From contig NZ_JAUPEC010000015.1 in NCBI RefSeq assembly GCF_030551755.1, positions 1 through 64,000 on the forward strand: a DNA stretch of 64,000 nucleotides. The letters run 5' to 3'. Every line of letters starts with the position of its first letter. Position 1 is the stretch's first letter. The position numbers and the translations under genes were made by a program. The notes beneath the pieces are model-generated. The model was given only the letters and a program-made list of their open reading frames with translations. It had not been told where the DNA came from and made no database searches. Origin of the DNA: Pseudocolwellia sp. AS88. GTDB lineage: Bacteria; Pseudomonadota; Gammaproteobacteria; Enterobacterales; Alteromonadaceae. Shown piece after piece: positions 1 to 8,580 of the stretch.

Positions 1-9
1 TTAAAATAT

Positions 10-40
10 AAAACGCCCAATGAAGTACATCAGGCGTTTT
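10..40. terminator. Hairpin terminator
   Basis: Perfect 8-bp inverted repeat AAAACGCC (10-17) and GGCGTTTT (33-40) with A and T runs on both sides, so it could stop transcription in either direction. It probably ends a gene lying to the left of the window. Confidence 0.7.
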
Positions 41-214
41 AATTAAATGACTGTCAACCTATATTAGGACGGGTCATAATTTTAAAAGTGATGATTTTGG
101 CAAAGGAACATTAGTTTTTCTTCCCTATGAGCCAACTTATTTAATATTTATTATTGAATTCTGAGGAAATACTAGAGATATATTTTGATTCAGAATATAA
201 AAAATATTAACTAG

Positions 215-252
215 CCTGCTTCAATATTTAACATTCAGTATATTGAAGCAGG
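215..252 (-). terminator. Terminator hairpin of the dockerin glycosidase gene
   Basis: Perfect 13-bp inverted repeat, CCTGCTTCAATAT at 215-227 and its complement at 240-252, just past the stop of the minus-strand gene that ends at 265. On the minus strand a T-rich stretch follows about ten bases later, so termination is likely but the tract is not ideal. Confidence 0.6.
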
Positions 253-264
253 TCAGATCACAAT

Positions 265-3162
265 CTATTGGTTCCTAAATAGTTGATACCATAAACTATA
301 ATCTGCTCTAGAAATAGTACCATCATTATCTAAATCAGCTGTTGCCACGTAAGACGCGTCTCCATCTGAACTCCCTAAAGCGTCTCGTATTATCATCATA
401 TCCATTCTATCAATAGCACTGTCTCCATTTAAGTCACCTGTAGGGGCTGAAATAGTAGTAGGCTCTTCAATTATGAAATTGACACTAAAATTATTCACAG
501 ACCATTTATTTCTAGTGTTGTCTGTTGCATTACCAACACCAAGAGTTAACTCTGTCACAGCATCAAAACCACCATATGTTAAGCTTAGTCCGGCTGGTGT
601 ATCTGCCATTTTTTCTCCGTCGGTAGAATTACTAACACCATTAGCGGTTACTAAAATACGATCATGAGTTGACTGCCCATTGACGATCTCTACACTGTTG
701 AATGACAACTCAGTAATATCAGTCTCTTTCAAATCTCCGCCATTAGCAGCAAAATTAACAATTCGAAGATTGGAAATCGAGTCAACAAATTCAGTATCAC
801 TTCCTTTAAATAAATAGTCATCACCTATACCCCAACTAGTATTTGTAGATACACCTCCTGAACTACCACTGGCAATATTTCCACCATCCATTGGGGTAGC
901 ATCAAAGGCAATTTGGAAGGTTGCCAATCCATCAGGTGCCGCTTGAACTCCAGAAATCATAGTCGCAATATTGTTTACACCATAATCAGTGTCAGGTGTT
1001 GCAAAAATTTGCGTGTTACCGCTGTAGGGATAAATACTCGGCTCACCGCCCACTACCAGCTTAACCCAGCGTTCAGTTGTACCTGATGCATCTATCGCTT
1101 GAATTCTGAATTGATATTCAGTATTTTCAGTTTCTGTTGGCGTGCCTTGCAGTAACCAAGTACCAATATTGGACTCGTCTTCCACAAGTGTTAACCAAGC
1201 AGGTGCGCCATCAGCAACATCTAATAAACGTAAAGTGACGGCATCTCCTTCAGGATCCCAAAAGTCCACACCTTCAACCAATTCACGAGAATAAGGTTGA
1301 GAAAAAATAGCATCAGGCAATGCGGTATCGGCACGAGCCCAATTAGGCGCACCAGGCTGTTGATATAAACTTAAATGATCATCCATCAAGGTTAACTGTG
1401 CAATTCCCCATTCGTTAACAACAAAATTTTCACTAACACCACTATTTTTAGCAACTAATGGTACGCCCCAACTAATTGCGCCACCGGCTTTGGTCGCTTC
1501 CAAGTTCCAAAGCTTAAACTCTTCATCAGTTAAGGCTGGTGTATTACCACCATTCCAGCTAGTGGTACTCATTGGTGGATCAAAATGACCAACAACTTTA
1601 TCGTCCCAATCCCAATCATTGACTTCATTACCTATATGCACATTGCCATTGGTTTCTGTAATTTTTTGAATATGTGCATAGTTTCTGTCATATAAACCGT
1701 TGTCATGATTACCTATTACCCGACCGCCATTATATGGATGACCAAACATGTAATCATCATGACGGGTTGCTTCAGAAAATGGATTTAATGATTCGGTAAT
1801 ACGCTCTGGACCATTATTGAATGCAACAGCTGCATGAGAATTACCTGCACGAGCAGCATCGGCAAAAGCTTTAAAAATCAATTGATCATCAGGATTACCA
1901 TTAGTTGATATATCGCCATAAGTCACCATAGTCTCGCCAGAATCAAACAACCAAGAATCGATTAGATCACCGTATCGCTCTGAATATACTTTAAGCACAA
2001 ATTCAGCATAAGCGAACATATAAGGTCTATCAGGATATCCTTCTTTATAGTGATAAGTTTGACTATTTAAAAAAGCCTGTACCTCTGGATCAGTATCACA
2101 ATGTTCTTTCCAACGTTCAGTTATATCAGGAAGCGAATCAGGATTCGGAATATCTTCCTCGCGCTCAAGCATATTAGAACTATTCACATACGCTTGAGTT
2201 TTCATGCCTGCGTTTTTGATAGATAATAACATTTCATAAAATGGGTCTGTAGCAGCTTCAGCTCTAGGCACAATAAGGTTGATAATATTACCATTTTCAT
2301 CGGTATCTCCTTGCCAGAAGCTCTCAAGTAAATCATGGGGCGCAAGATGAACCGGAGAATAAATATAAGACTCACCAAGATGCACTTGAATATAATCTAT
2401 TGTTTTTAGATCTTTTATTTGGTCAATAAAATAATCAATAACAACACCTTCAGCAACGCCGTTACCTAAAAGAGCAGGCTTCCAATTAATTCCCCAAGAT
2501 CCCCGTAAAAAATATGCGCGATCTTCGGTCGCGATTCCATCAACAGTCACTTCAACGCTGTCAACAGACCATTTATTCGTTGTTTGATTTGAACTATCAC
2601 CTGCTTCTAATCTAACAGACGTTATTGAAGGAATAACGCCCTCTAACAACTCTAAATTTATTGTTTCTGAATCAAGCGATAAATTGCCTAAATCATTACT
2701 AACCGTATTATTCGTTACAATTTTTACCGCATCTTTATTAGGGCTTTGTCCATTCACAAAAGTGATATGGGTGAAGGCTAAACCTTTAAAATCATCAACG
2801 GTTAAAGTCCCGCCATTAGCATTAAAATTAACAATACGTAAATTATCAATATCAGCATATTCTGTGTCACTCCCCTTAAACACAGCATCATCCCCTATTC
2901 CCCAACTAAAAGTAGTAGCAGCACCAGCAGAAGAACGACTTCTCACATTTTGTCCTGTAGGAGGTGTTACATCAAAAGCGACTTGGTATGTAGCGAGACC
3001 ATCCTCTGCTGTTTGAACAGATGAATACATGGTAGCGACCGAATCATTACCATAATCAGTGCTCTCTGTAGCTTGTATTTGAATGGGAGTTACAGCAGCC
3101 ATTACATTCGTTGTAAAAATGCATGCAAGTGCAATTGACGTTAATTTAAGACAGTTATTCAT
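265..3162 (-). CDS. Secreted modular glycoside-hydrolase-like protein with C-terminal dockerin
   Basis: A 965-residue exported protein with a signal peptide (about 1-22). Residues about 23-215 form a beta-rich module that is repeated at about 718-897. The central domain (about 216-610) starts with RGSWGINWKP and looks like a TIM barrel. Its DPFYEMLLSIKNAGMKT and IDSWLFDSG (Asp407) stretches recall the GH29/GH107 clan, where such an Asp is the nucleophile. A putative Ig-like domain (about 620-705) follows, then two EF-hand-type dockerin repeats at 909-965 (DLNGDSAIDR and DLDNDGTISR). It is a paralogue of the protein encoded at 34457-36880. I infer an extracellular fucan-active enzyme, perhaps endo-acting, but cannot assign a CAZy family. 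The dockerin should bind a cohesin such as the candidate at 36973-37542. Confidence 0.75.
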   Translation of the reverse strand: MNNCLKLTSIALACIFTTNVMAAVTPIQIQATESTDYGNDSVATMYSSVQTAEDGLATYQVAFDVTPPTGQNVRSRSSAGAATTFSWGIGDDAVFKGSDTEYADIDNLRIVNFNANGGTLTVDDFKGLAFTHITFVNGQSPNKDAVKIVTNNTVSNDLGNLSLDSETINLELLEGVIPSITSVRLEAGDSSNQTTNKWSVDSVEVTVDGIATEDRAYFLRGSWGINWKPALLGNGVAEGVVIDYFIDQIKDLKTIDYIQVHLGESYIYSPVHLAPHDLLESFWQGDTDENGNIINLIVPRAEAATDPFYEMLLSIKNAGMKTQAYVNSSNMLEREEDIPNPDSLPDITERWKEHCDTDPEVQAFLNSQTYHYKEGYPDRPYMFAYAEFVLKVYSERYGDLIDSWLFDSGETMVTYGDISTNGNPDDQLIFKAFADAARAGNSHAAVAFNNGPERITESLNPFSEATRHDDYMFGHPYNGGRVIGNHDNGLYDRNYAHIQKITETNGNVHIGNEVNDWDWDDKVVGHFDPPMSTTSWNGGNTPALTDEEFKLWNLEATKAGGAISWGVPLVAKNSGVSENFVVNEWGIAQLTLMDDHLSLYQQPGAPNWARADTALPDAIFSQPYSRELVEGVDFWDPEGDAVTLRLLDVADGAPAWLTLVEDESNIGTWLLQGTPTETENTEYQFRIQAIDASGTTERWVKLVVGGEPSIYPYSGNTQIFATPDTDYGVNNIATMISGVQAAPDGLATFQIAFDATPMDGGNIASGSSGGVSTNTSWGIGDDYLFKGSDTEFVDSISNLRIVNFAANGGDLKETDITELSFNSVEIVNGQSTHDRILVTANGVSNSTDGEKMADTPAGLSLTYGGFDAVTELTLGVGNATDNTRNKWSVNNFSVNFIIEEPTTISAPTGDLNGDSAIDRMDMMIIRDALGSSDGDASYVATADLDNDGTISRADYSLWYQLFRNQ

Positions 3163-3741
3163 TTATCATCCTCGTTATTTTTATAATTGGATATTTAAAT
3201 AATACACATCAAGCATGTGTTTTTAAATATAATAAACACAAATATAAAATTAACATTTAGATAAAAAAAATACAACTTATTAAAAAAAACACATACAAAA
3301 ATGTATTAGCTATTATTCAACCTGATCTTGGGATAAGCGGATGGAGTCAATTAAAGTGATTATGTACTTATAACTATCTAAACTTTAAGTGTAAATTAAA
3401 TTTACACTACACTTATCAACCCGAGCTCAGGTTATTTAATTAAACTTCCCATATTAAAAAAATAGATATTATTACTAATAATCATACTGAAAAAAGGTAC
3501 TAACTAAATGTAAATTAACTCGTTTGAATCATTAAAAATTCATGTCTTTTGTGTTTGAATAAGTTTATTTAATCTGAGAGGAATATCTTAGAGAATTTGG
3601 AAGTGGGTTAATGGTATTAACAAATTAACACGTTCACTATCTAATTTAAGTAGGGATTAAAAGCTGGTAAGGGTGAAAAAAAATCATCACATAATTACAA
3701 AAAAACACTCGGCCATTCTATTTTTATCACATGTCCTAATA
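3163..3741. promoter_or_regulatory. Upstream region of the 965-aa gene with a long palindrome
   Basis: This is a 579-base AT-rich gap with no credible reading frame. It presumably holds the promoter of the minus-strand gene that starts at 3162. The one clear element is a perfect 21-bp palindrome at 3388-3408, with half-site AGTGTAAATT around a central A. A related half-site, TGTAAATTAA, lies near 3509. It is a candidate regulator operator; the regulator is unknown. Confidence 0.45.
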
Positions 3742-4359
3742 TTACCCCCCCTTCTGAGCAATTCTTTTTTGTTCACAAGTAGCCGAATTTTCTTCTGAAA
3801 CCTTCTCTAATTCTACCTCTGAAGGGATATGGTCAATAATGGGTTTATGTTCGGCTTTAATATCTTTAGCTAGATGGAATTTATTATTGTTTCTTTTTCT
3901 TTTATTTGTTTTTTCAGAATCCATCAAAATAATGAATACACCACCTCTAGGTTCAACACTAGTAACACTAGTTGTATGTATAGGGTTTTGTGATATTTGA
4001 ACTCTACCGCTTTGTGTAGCTACTGCATGACCATACTTTGTAGTTGATCTAGAACAGCCGTCTGATCCCGAGTTACCCTTAATAAAGAACGCATCGTAAC
4101 CCTGCTCTTCAGCTAAAATAGCAGCATGATATAAGGCCATGCTTTTTGCTTGTTTTCTTGTAGATACTTCATTTAATCTAGCTGTTATACGATATTCTTT
4201 TTCACTTATTTTTTCTTGGGTCACTCCCAAAGGAATTTCACGCCAGCTTAATCGATAATCTCTCTCAACGGATTTAGTTAAATGATAAGGTATTGGGGTT
4301 TGGCTGCAGGCACTTAAAAATAAACAAATAAGAAGTAATTTTATCGGAGATGATTTCAT
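3742..4359 (-). CDS. Small lipoprotein, CC0125/CC1285-like
   Basis: This 205-residue protein has a lipoprotein signal (LLICLFLSAC, lipobox Cys about 18). Its middle has the pattern of a small envelope lipoprotein family: a strand with YRITARLNEVSTRKQAKSMAL followed by AAILAEEQGYDAFFI. The C-terminal tail (about 150-205) is charged and low in complexity. Function is unknown. It lies between the large glycosidase gene and a decayed TonB-like gene, all on the minus strand, with no tight operon spacing. The family call rests on recalled pattern only. Confidence 0.55.
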   Translation of the reverse strand: MKSSPIKLLLICLFLSACSQTPIPYHLTKSVERDYRLSWREIPLGVTQEKISEKEYRITARLNEVSTRKQAKSMALYHAAILAEEQGYDAFFIKGNSGSDGCSRSTTKYGHAVATQSGRVQISQNPIHTTSVTSVEPRGGVFIILMDSEKTNKRKRNNNKFHLAKDIKAEHKPIIDHIPSEVELEKVSEENSATCEQKRIAQKGG

Positions 4360-4457
4360 TTATAATATCCATTTTATTATTTAATGTATTATTCGACTCA
4401 GGTTTAAAAATTTCACAAGTTAGATGAATAATTAGGTGCGGAGATTAAAAAGCCAAC

Positions 4458-4933
4458 TTATCTTCTCTGCTCACACTCTTTACTCGCTTCAGCTCGGTTA
4501 GACGAAGTAGAATGAATTAGGTTTATTTGCAAAGTGGTTAAAACAGGAGTGCGGTCAATATTGGTTTCAGTGGGTTTCCAGTTTCTTGTCTTCAACGCCA
4601 CTATAACATATTCATCAAAAGGCCTTTCGGATATGATTTTTGAATTTTATAACTACTCATTTTCCCTTCTTCATTAATAGCAACTAAGACTCTAACACAA
4701 CCTGACTGCGATTTTTTAGGTCTATTTCTGAAGTAAGTTTATCCGAATAGTTGAACTTTCCAATATTTATGGAATAGCATTTTTTGTTTATTTAAAGGTA
4801 CCTTCTTTCCATCCTTGGTAGTTAAATCTAAATACTGACTAATGGGGATTAGGTTTTTGTTTTCAGGAGGCGTATTTGAAGAACAAGCCACCAAAAAAAC
4901 ACTTAAGAGTGTTAATAAAACGTGTTTGTTCAT
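4458..4933 (-). pseudogene. Frameshifted TonB-C-terminal-like lipoprotein gene
   Basis: The gene starts at 4933 with an intact lipoprotein signal (LLSVFLVACSS). The first frame stops at 4739. Coding-quality sequence continues in other frames: SDKLTSEIDLKNRSQ, then SGCVRVLVAINEEGKMSSY, then DEYVIVALKTRNWKPTE, ending at a stop at 4458-4460. The later segments have the strand-helix-strand look of a TonB C-terminal domain (RVLVAINEEGK..., ALKTRNWKPT). Three frame changes are needed, so the gene is broken unless the sequence contains errors. The 64-residue frame at 4739-4933 should not be annotated as a complete protein. Confidence 0.6.
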
Positions 4934-4984
4934 CCTTGGTTCCTTGTCATCCTGTTATTATAATTTTTTGATAACATTTAAGAT

Positions 4985-5020
4985 AAATACATCTGTTAAA
5001 AGTGTTTAACAGATGTATTT
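4985..5020 (-). terminator. Terminator of the L-fucose operon
   Basis: Perfect 16-bp stem (AAATACATCTGTTAAA at 4985-5000, complement at 5005-5020) around a 4-base loop, just beyond the last gene of the operon (stop at 5031). A T-rich tail follows on the minus strand. Confidence 0.8.
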
Positions 5021-5030
5021 CTAATTGGAT

Positions 5031-5879
5031 TTACTTTTTGAAACGCTCAACATTTTGTTCTTGAGTACCTAGACCATCAATACCTAGTTTCATTACATCC
5101 CCTTCTTTCAAGTATTTAGGTGGATTAAAACCAAACCCAACACCAGGAGGTGTACCTGTACTAATAATATCGCCTGGTTGTAAGCTCATAAACTGGCTGA
5201 TATATGAAACAAGGAATGGTACTTTATAAACCATAGTACGAGTATTTCCATCTTGTACACGCTCACCATTAACTTCTAACCATAAGCCTAATTCGTTATA
5301 GTCTTTAACTTCGTCGGTAGTGACTAAATATGGACCAATTGGACCAAAAGTGTCACACCCCTTACCTTTACACCATTGACCTTCTTTCTCTATTTGATAT
5401 TCACGCTCAGATAGATCGTTAACTACACAGTAGCCAGCAACGTAATCTAACGCGTCTTCTTCTGATACATATCTAGCTTCTTTACCAATGATCACGCCTA
5501 GCTCAACTTCCCAATCAGACTTCTCAGATTTTGGCGGTAATAATACAGTATCATTTGGTCCGATAAGTGATGATGTAGCTTTCATAAACAATACAGGCTC
5601 TGATGGTACAGCCATACCAGATTCAGCCGCATGATCCGCATAATTTAAACCAACACAAATAAACTTACCAACACGTGCTATAGGTTGTCCAATACGAACA
5701 CTACTATCAACAACAGGTAAAATACTTAAATCAAGAGCTGCTAACTTTTCAGCAGTACCATCGTTAAAAATATCACCATCAATATCGGCAACATGTGCTG
5801 ATATATCTCGAATAACACCATCATTATCAAGTATTGCTGGTTTTTCTTGTCCTACGTTACCTACACGAAGTAATTTCAT
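5031..5879 (-). CDS. FAH-family hydrolase, probable 2,4-diketo-3-deoxy-L-fuconate hydrolase
   Basis: This 282-residue protein has the fumarylacetoacetate-hydrolase fold. After an N-terminal cap it shows FICVGLNYADHAAES (about 73-87), the metal-site stretch SDWEVELGVIIGKEA (about 121-135) and TGTPPGVGFG near the C terminus. In the non-phosphorylating L-fucose pathway this family cleaves 2,4-diketo-3-deoxy-L-fuconate to pyruvate and L-lactate. It is the last gene of the operon that starts at 11973, 58 bases after the mutarotase gene, and a strong terminator follows it. Family membership is sure. The substrate is inferred from the neighbours. A ureidoglycolate lyase-type activity is the usual misannotation of such proteins. 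Confidence 0.85.
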   Translation of the reverse strand: MKLLRVGNVGQEKPAILDNDGVIRDISAHVADIDGDIFNDGTAEKLAALDLSILPVVDSSVRIGQPIARVGKFICVGLNYADHAAESGMAVPSEPVLFMKATSSLIGPNDTVLLPPKSEKSDWEVELGVIIGKEARYVSEEDALDYVAGYCVVNDLSEREYQIEKEGQWCKGKGCDTFGPIGPYLVTTDEVKDYNELGLWLEVNGERVQDGNTRTMVYKVPFLVSYISQFMSLQPGDIISTGTPPGVGFGFNPPKYLKEGDVMKLGIDGLGTQEQNVERFKK

Positions 5880-5937
5880 TTTTATATCCTATTTTTACTA
5901 TTAATTTATTAAGATTTATTACACTAAATTGATCACA

Positions 5938-6276
5938 CTAAAGTGTAAAAATATTTTCCATTAGTAACCATTTCTCATTACCTTTAGCCCATGGCAACTT
6001 TTGTTGAAATGTCCACATGAGTTCTTCCCAAGCAACTACTTTTTCGTTGTTCAAATCTGCTTTTTCTTTTGCAGCAAAAGAAAACTTTTCGTTAACATCC
6101 ATAATCATGAATAAACGATTAGCGATTAGGTAAATCTCTAATTGCTCTATACCTGCACCTTTAATACTTTCGATTATTTCAGGCCAAACACCATCAGGGC
6201 GATGAAAGCGTTTATATTCAGCAATAAGTTCAGGGGTATCTTTTAGGTCTAAAGCAAAACAATGTCTAATGGTCAC
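5938..6276 (-). CDS. RhaM-family mutarotase, probable L-fucose mutarotase
   Basis: This 112-residue cytoplasmic protein has the RhaM signature: RHCFALDLKD at the start, EYKRFHRPDGVWPEI at about 20-34 and IYLIANRLFMIMDV in the middle. Members interconvert alpha and beta anomers of 6-deoxyhexoses. It sits 12 bases after the permease gene, so it is probably cotranscribed. In this operon the likely substrate is L-fucose rather than L-rhamnose, because no rhamnose genes are present. The family is confident and the sugar is inferred. Confidence 0.85.
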   Translation of the reverse strand: MTIRHCFALDLKDTPELIAEYKRFHRPDGVWPEIIESIKGAGIEQLEIYLIANRLFMIMDVNEKFSFAAKEKADLNNEKVVAWEELMWTFQQKLPWAKGNEKWLLMENIFTL

Positions 6277-6288
6277 AGTATTTCCTTA

Positions 6289-7668
6289 TTATTTAGGTAA
6301 GTGTTTTTGTGAACGTTTGCCATATGTAGCAATGACTACAAAACATAATAATACCCAAACAAATGAGAATTTTGTTGCTGAGAATGTATCAAAAACAACT
6401 TTCATATCAATAATTGACGCTTGTAACATAGGTAAGAAAGTACCACCTACAATCGCCATAATAAGACCAGCTGCACCTAATTTAGCATCATCACCAGTAC
6501 CCGTTAACGCAATACCGTAAATGGTTGGGAACATTAACGACATACATGCTGAAATAGCAACTAACGAATAAACACCTGCAACTCCTTCTAAGAGAATGGT
6601 CCCTAATGTAAAGACCATACCGCCAAAAGCCAAGATCATAAGTAACTTACCAGGGTTAATATACTTCAGTAAGAATGTACAAATAAAACGACTTAAACAG
6701 AAAATGATCATAGCGTAAATGTTCAACGATTGAGATTTAGCTTCGGCTGCTTGCTCAGTCATACCTAAATTAACAAAAACCTCTGTACCGTAATGAATAA
6801 TAAAGGTCCAACACATGATTTGAGCGCCAACATAAAACATTTGTGCAATAACACCTTCACGGTAATTTTGATTGGCAAATAAACGTTTAAATGTACCTTT
6901 GATATCTAAGCTTTCTGATTTTTCTTCTGTACGTGGCATTTTTTTAATAGCAATAATCACAAACATAACTAACACTACAACGCCAATAGCTAAGTACGGA
7001 TTACGAATAACCTCAAGGTCGTTAGCGGTAATGGCAGAAAGTTGATTTAATGCTGTTGTAGAACCATCAGCTGCTAAGGCTCTTCGCTCGTCGTCTGAAG
7101 CTGGGTTAAGCTTTTGAATAATAAATTGTGTGGCAACAAACATACCTAATAACGAACCGACAGGGTTAAACGCTTGTGCTAAGTTTAATCGTTGTGTGGC
7201 TGTAGATGCTGGTCCCATAGACAATACATAAGGGTTTGCACTGGTTTCTAAGAATGAAAGTCCACAAGTCATTACAAAAAACGCAAACAAGAATGGGACA
7301 AATTCTTGTGCACTAGCTGCCGGTATAAATAACAAAGCTCCTAATGCATAAAAGGCGAGCCCCATAAGTAAGCCAGCTTTATACGTGAACTTTTTAATAA
7401 AAATTGCTGCAGGAATAGCCATAGCACCGTAGCCACCATAAAAAGCAACTTGTACCCATGTACCTTCAGCTGTTGTCATTTGAAGTACTTTGGAAAATGC
7501 TTTTACTAGAGGGTTAGTAATATCATTTGCAAAACCCCATAATGGAAAACATAACGTTATTAAAATAAATGAAACAAGATAAGCTTTAGGCACTACTGCT
7601 TCTGAAGTTGGCTTATTAACTCCTTGAGTAATTTCACTATCATCTATTGCTGTGTATGGCTTATTCAT
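6289..7668 (-). CDS. fucP: L-fucose:H+ symporter, FucP-type MFS permease
   Basis: An inner-membrane MFS transporter of about 459 residues with 12 predicted membrane segments. Features of the FucP/GluP subfamily include FPLWGFANDITNPLV in the first segment, GGYGAMAIPAA, and GLSFLETSANPYVLSMGP in the middle. I place the start at 7668 because an AAAGG ribosome site lies just upstream. The frame could extend 12 codons to 7704, but this adds a polar leader without a ribosome site. The gene follows the SDR gene by 69 bases. It would import L-fucose released in the periplasm by the GH29 enzymes encoded at 45-51 kb. Confidence 0.88.
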   Translation of the reverse strand: MNKPYTAIDDSEITQGVNKPTSEAVVPKAYLVSFILITLCFPLWGFANDITNPLVKAFSKVLQMTTAEGTWVQVAFYGGYGAMAIPAAIFIKKFTYKAGLLMGLAFYALGALLFIPAASAQEFVPFLFAFFVMTCGLSFLETSANPYVLSMGPASTATQRLNLAQAFNPVGSLLGMFVATQFIIQKLNPASDDERRALAADGSTTALNQLSAITANDLEVIRNPYLAIGVVVLVMFVIIAIKKMPRTEEKSESLDIKGTFKRLFANQNYREGVIAQMFYVGAQIMCWTFIIHYGTEVFVNLGMTEQAAEAKSQSLNIYAMIIFCLSRFICTFLLKYINPGKLLMILAFGGMVFTLGTILLEGVAGVYSLVAISACMSLMFPTIYGIALTGTGDDAKLGAAGLIMAIVGGTFLPMLQASIIDMKVVFDTFSATKFSFVWVLLCFVVIATYGKRSQKHLPK

Positions 7669-7737
7669 TTTTTGACCTTTTATAATTATATTTTTATTAA
7701 TCAATTATTTTTTATAATCACCCCGAATAAAGCTTAA

Positions 7738-8514
7738 TTAGTTATTTAATGTTACAAAACCACCGTCAACAGGGAAGTTACTACCTGTTATAAATGCTGC
7801 TTCGTCTGAACATAAATAAACAATTAAACCTGCGATTTCGTCTACTTTACCCATACGCCCTATTGGCTGAGATTTAGATAGTTTTTCAAACATTTCTTCT
7901 TTTTCGTTCGGGTAATTCTTTTCTAAGAAGTTATCAACAAATGGAGTATGAACACGACCTGGCGCAATACAGTTACAACGAATACCATCGCTAATATAAT
8001 CTTTAGCTACTGAGTAGGTCATTGTTAGTACTGCACCTTTACTCATTGAATAAGCAAATCTATCGGCAATACCTACCGATGAAGCAACAGAAGCAAGGTT
8101 TAAAATAACACCTGACTTATTTTCTTTCATTGAACCAATAACTGCTTTCATCATGTTGTAGCAGCCTTTAACATTTACTTGGTAAATACGGTCTAAGTCT
8201 TCTTCTTCTGTTGTTTCCAAATTACCAATATGAGCAATACCCGCATTGTTAATTAATATATCTATTTTGTTTTCTTTTAATACACTTGCTACAACATCAT
8301 TAACTTGTTGTGCATTACCAACATTACATTCGTAGACAGAAGCTGTTCCGCCATCCAATGTTATAGCTTTTTGGGTAGATTCAGCGCCTGCCATATCAAG
8401 ATCCAAAATGACAACATGGGCGCCTTCACTTGCAAATCTGATTGCTGCTGTTTGCCCTATACCGCTTCCGCCGCCAGTAATAATCACTGTTTTTTTGTTA
8501 AATCGTTGAGTCAT
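7738..8514 (-). CDS. SDR oxidoreductase, probable 2-keto-3-deoxy-L-fuconate 4-dehydrogenase
   Basis: A 258-residue classical short-chain dehydrogenase. It has the cofactor motif TGGGSGIG (about 13-20), LINNAGIAH (about 87-95), the catalytic Ser in NLASVAS and the YSMSK pair (Tyr/Lys), and it ends in the usual PVDGGFVTLNN. In the oxidative fucose route an SDR turns 2-keto-3-deoxy-L-fuconate into the 2,4-diketo acid, which the FAH enzyme encoded at 5031-5879 then splits. An alternative is that it oxidises L-fucose itself; the aldo/keto reductase in the same operon makes the first reading more likely. Confidence 0.82.
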   Translation of the reverse strand: MTQRFNKKTVIITGGGSGIGQTAAIRFASEGAHVVILDLDMAGAESTQKAITLDGGTASVYECNVGNAQQVNDVVASVLKENKIDILINNAGIAHIGNLETTEEEDLDRIYQVNVKGCYNMMKAVIGSMKENKSGVILNLASVASSVGIADRFAYSMSKGAVLTMTYSVAKDYISDGIRCNCIAPGRVHTPFVDNFLEKNYPNEKEEMFEKLSKSQPIGRMGKVDEIAGLIVYLCSDEAAFITGSNFPVDGGFVTLNN

Positions 8515-8580
8515 TTTCTTTCCTTATAAAGTAAATTTTTTCTTTGTGCTATGAACAGTAAATTAGACACGTTTTTATCG

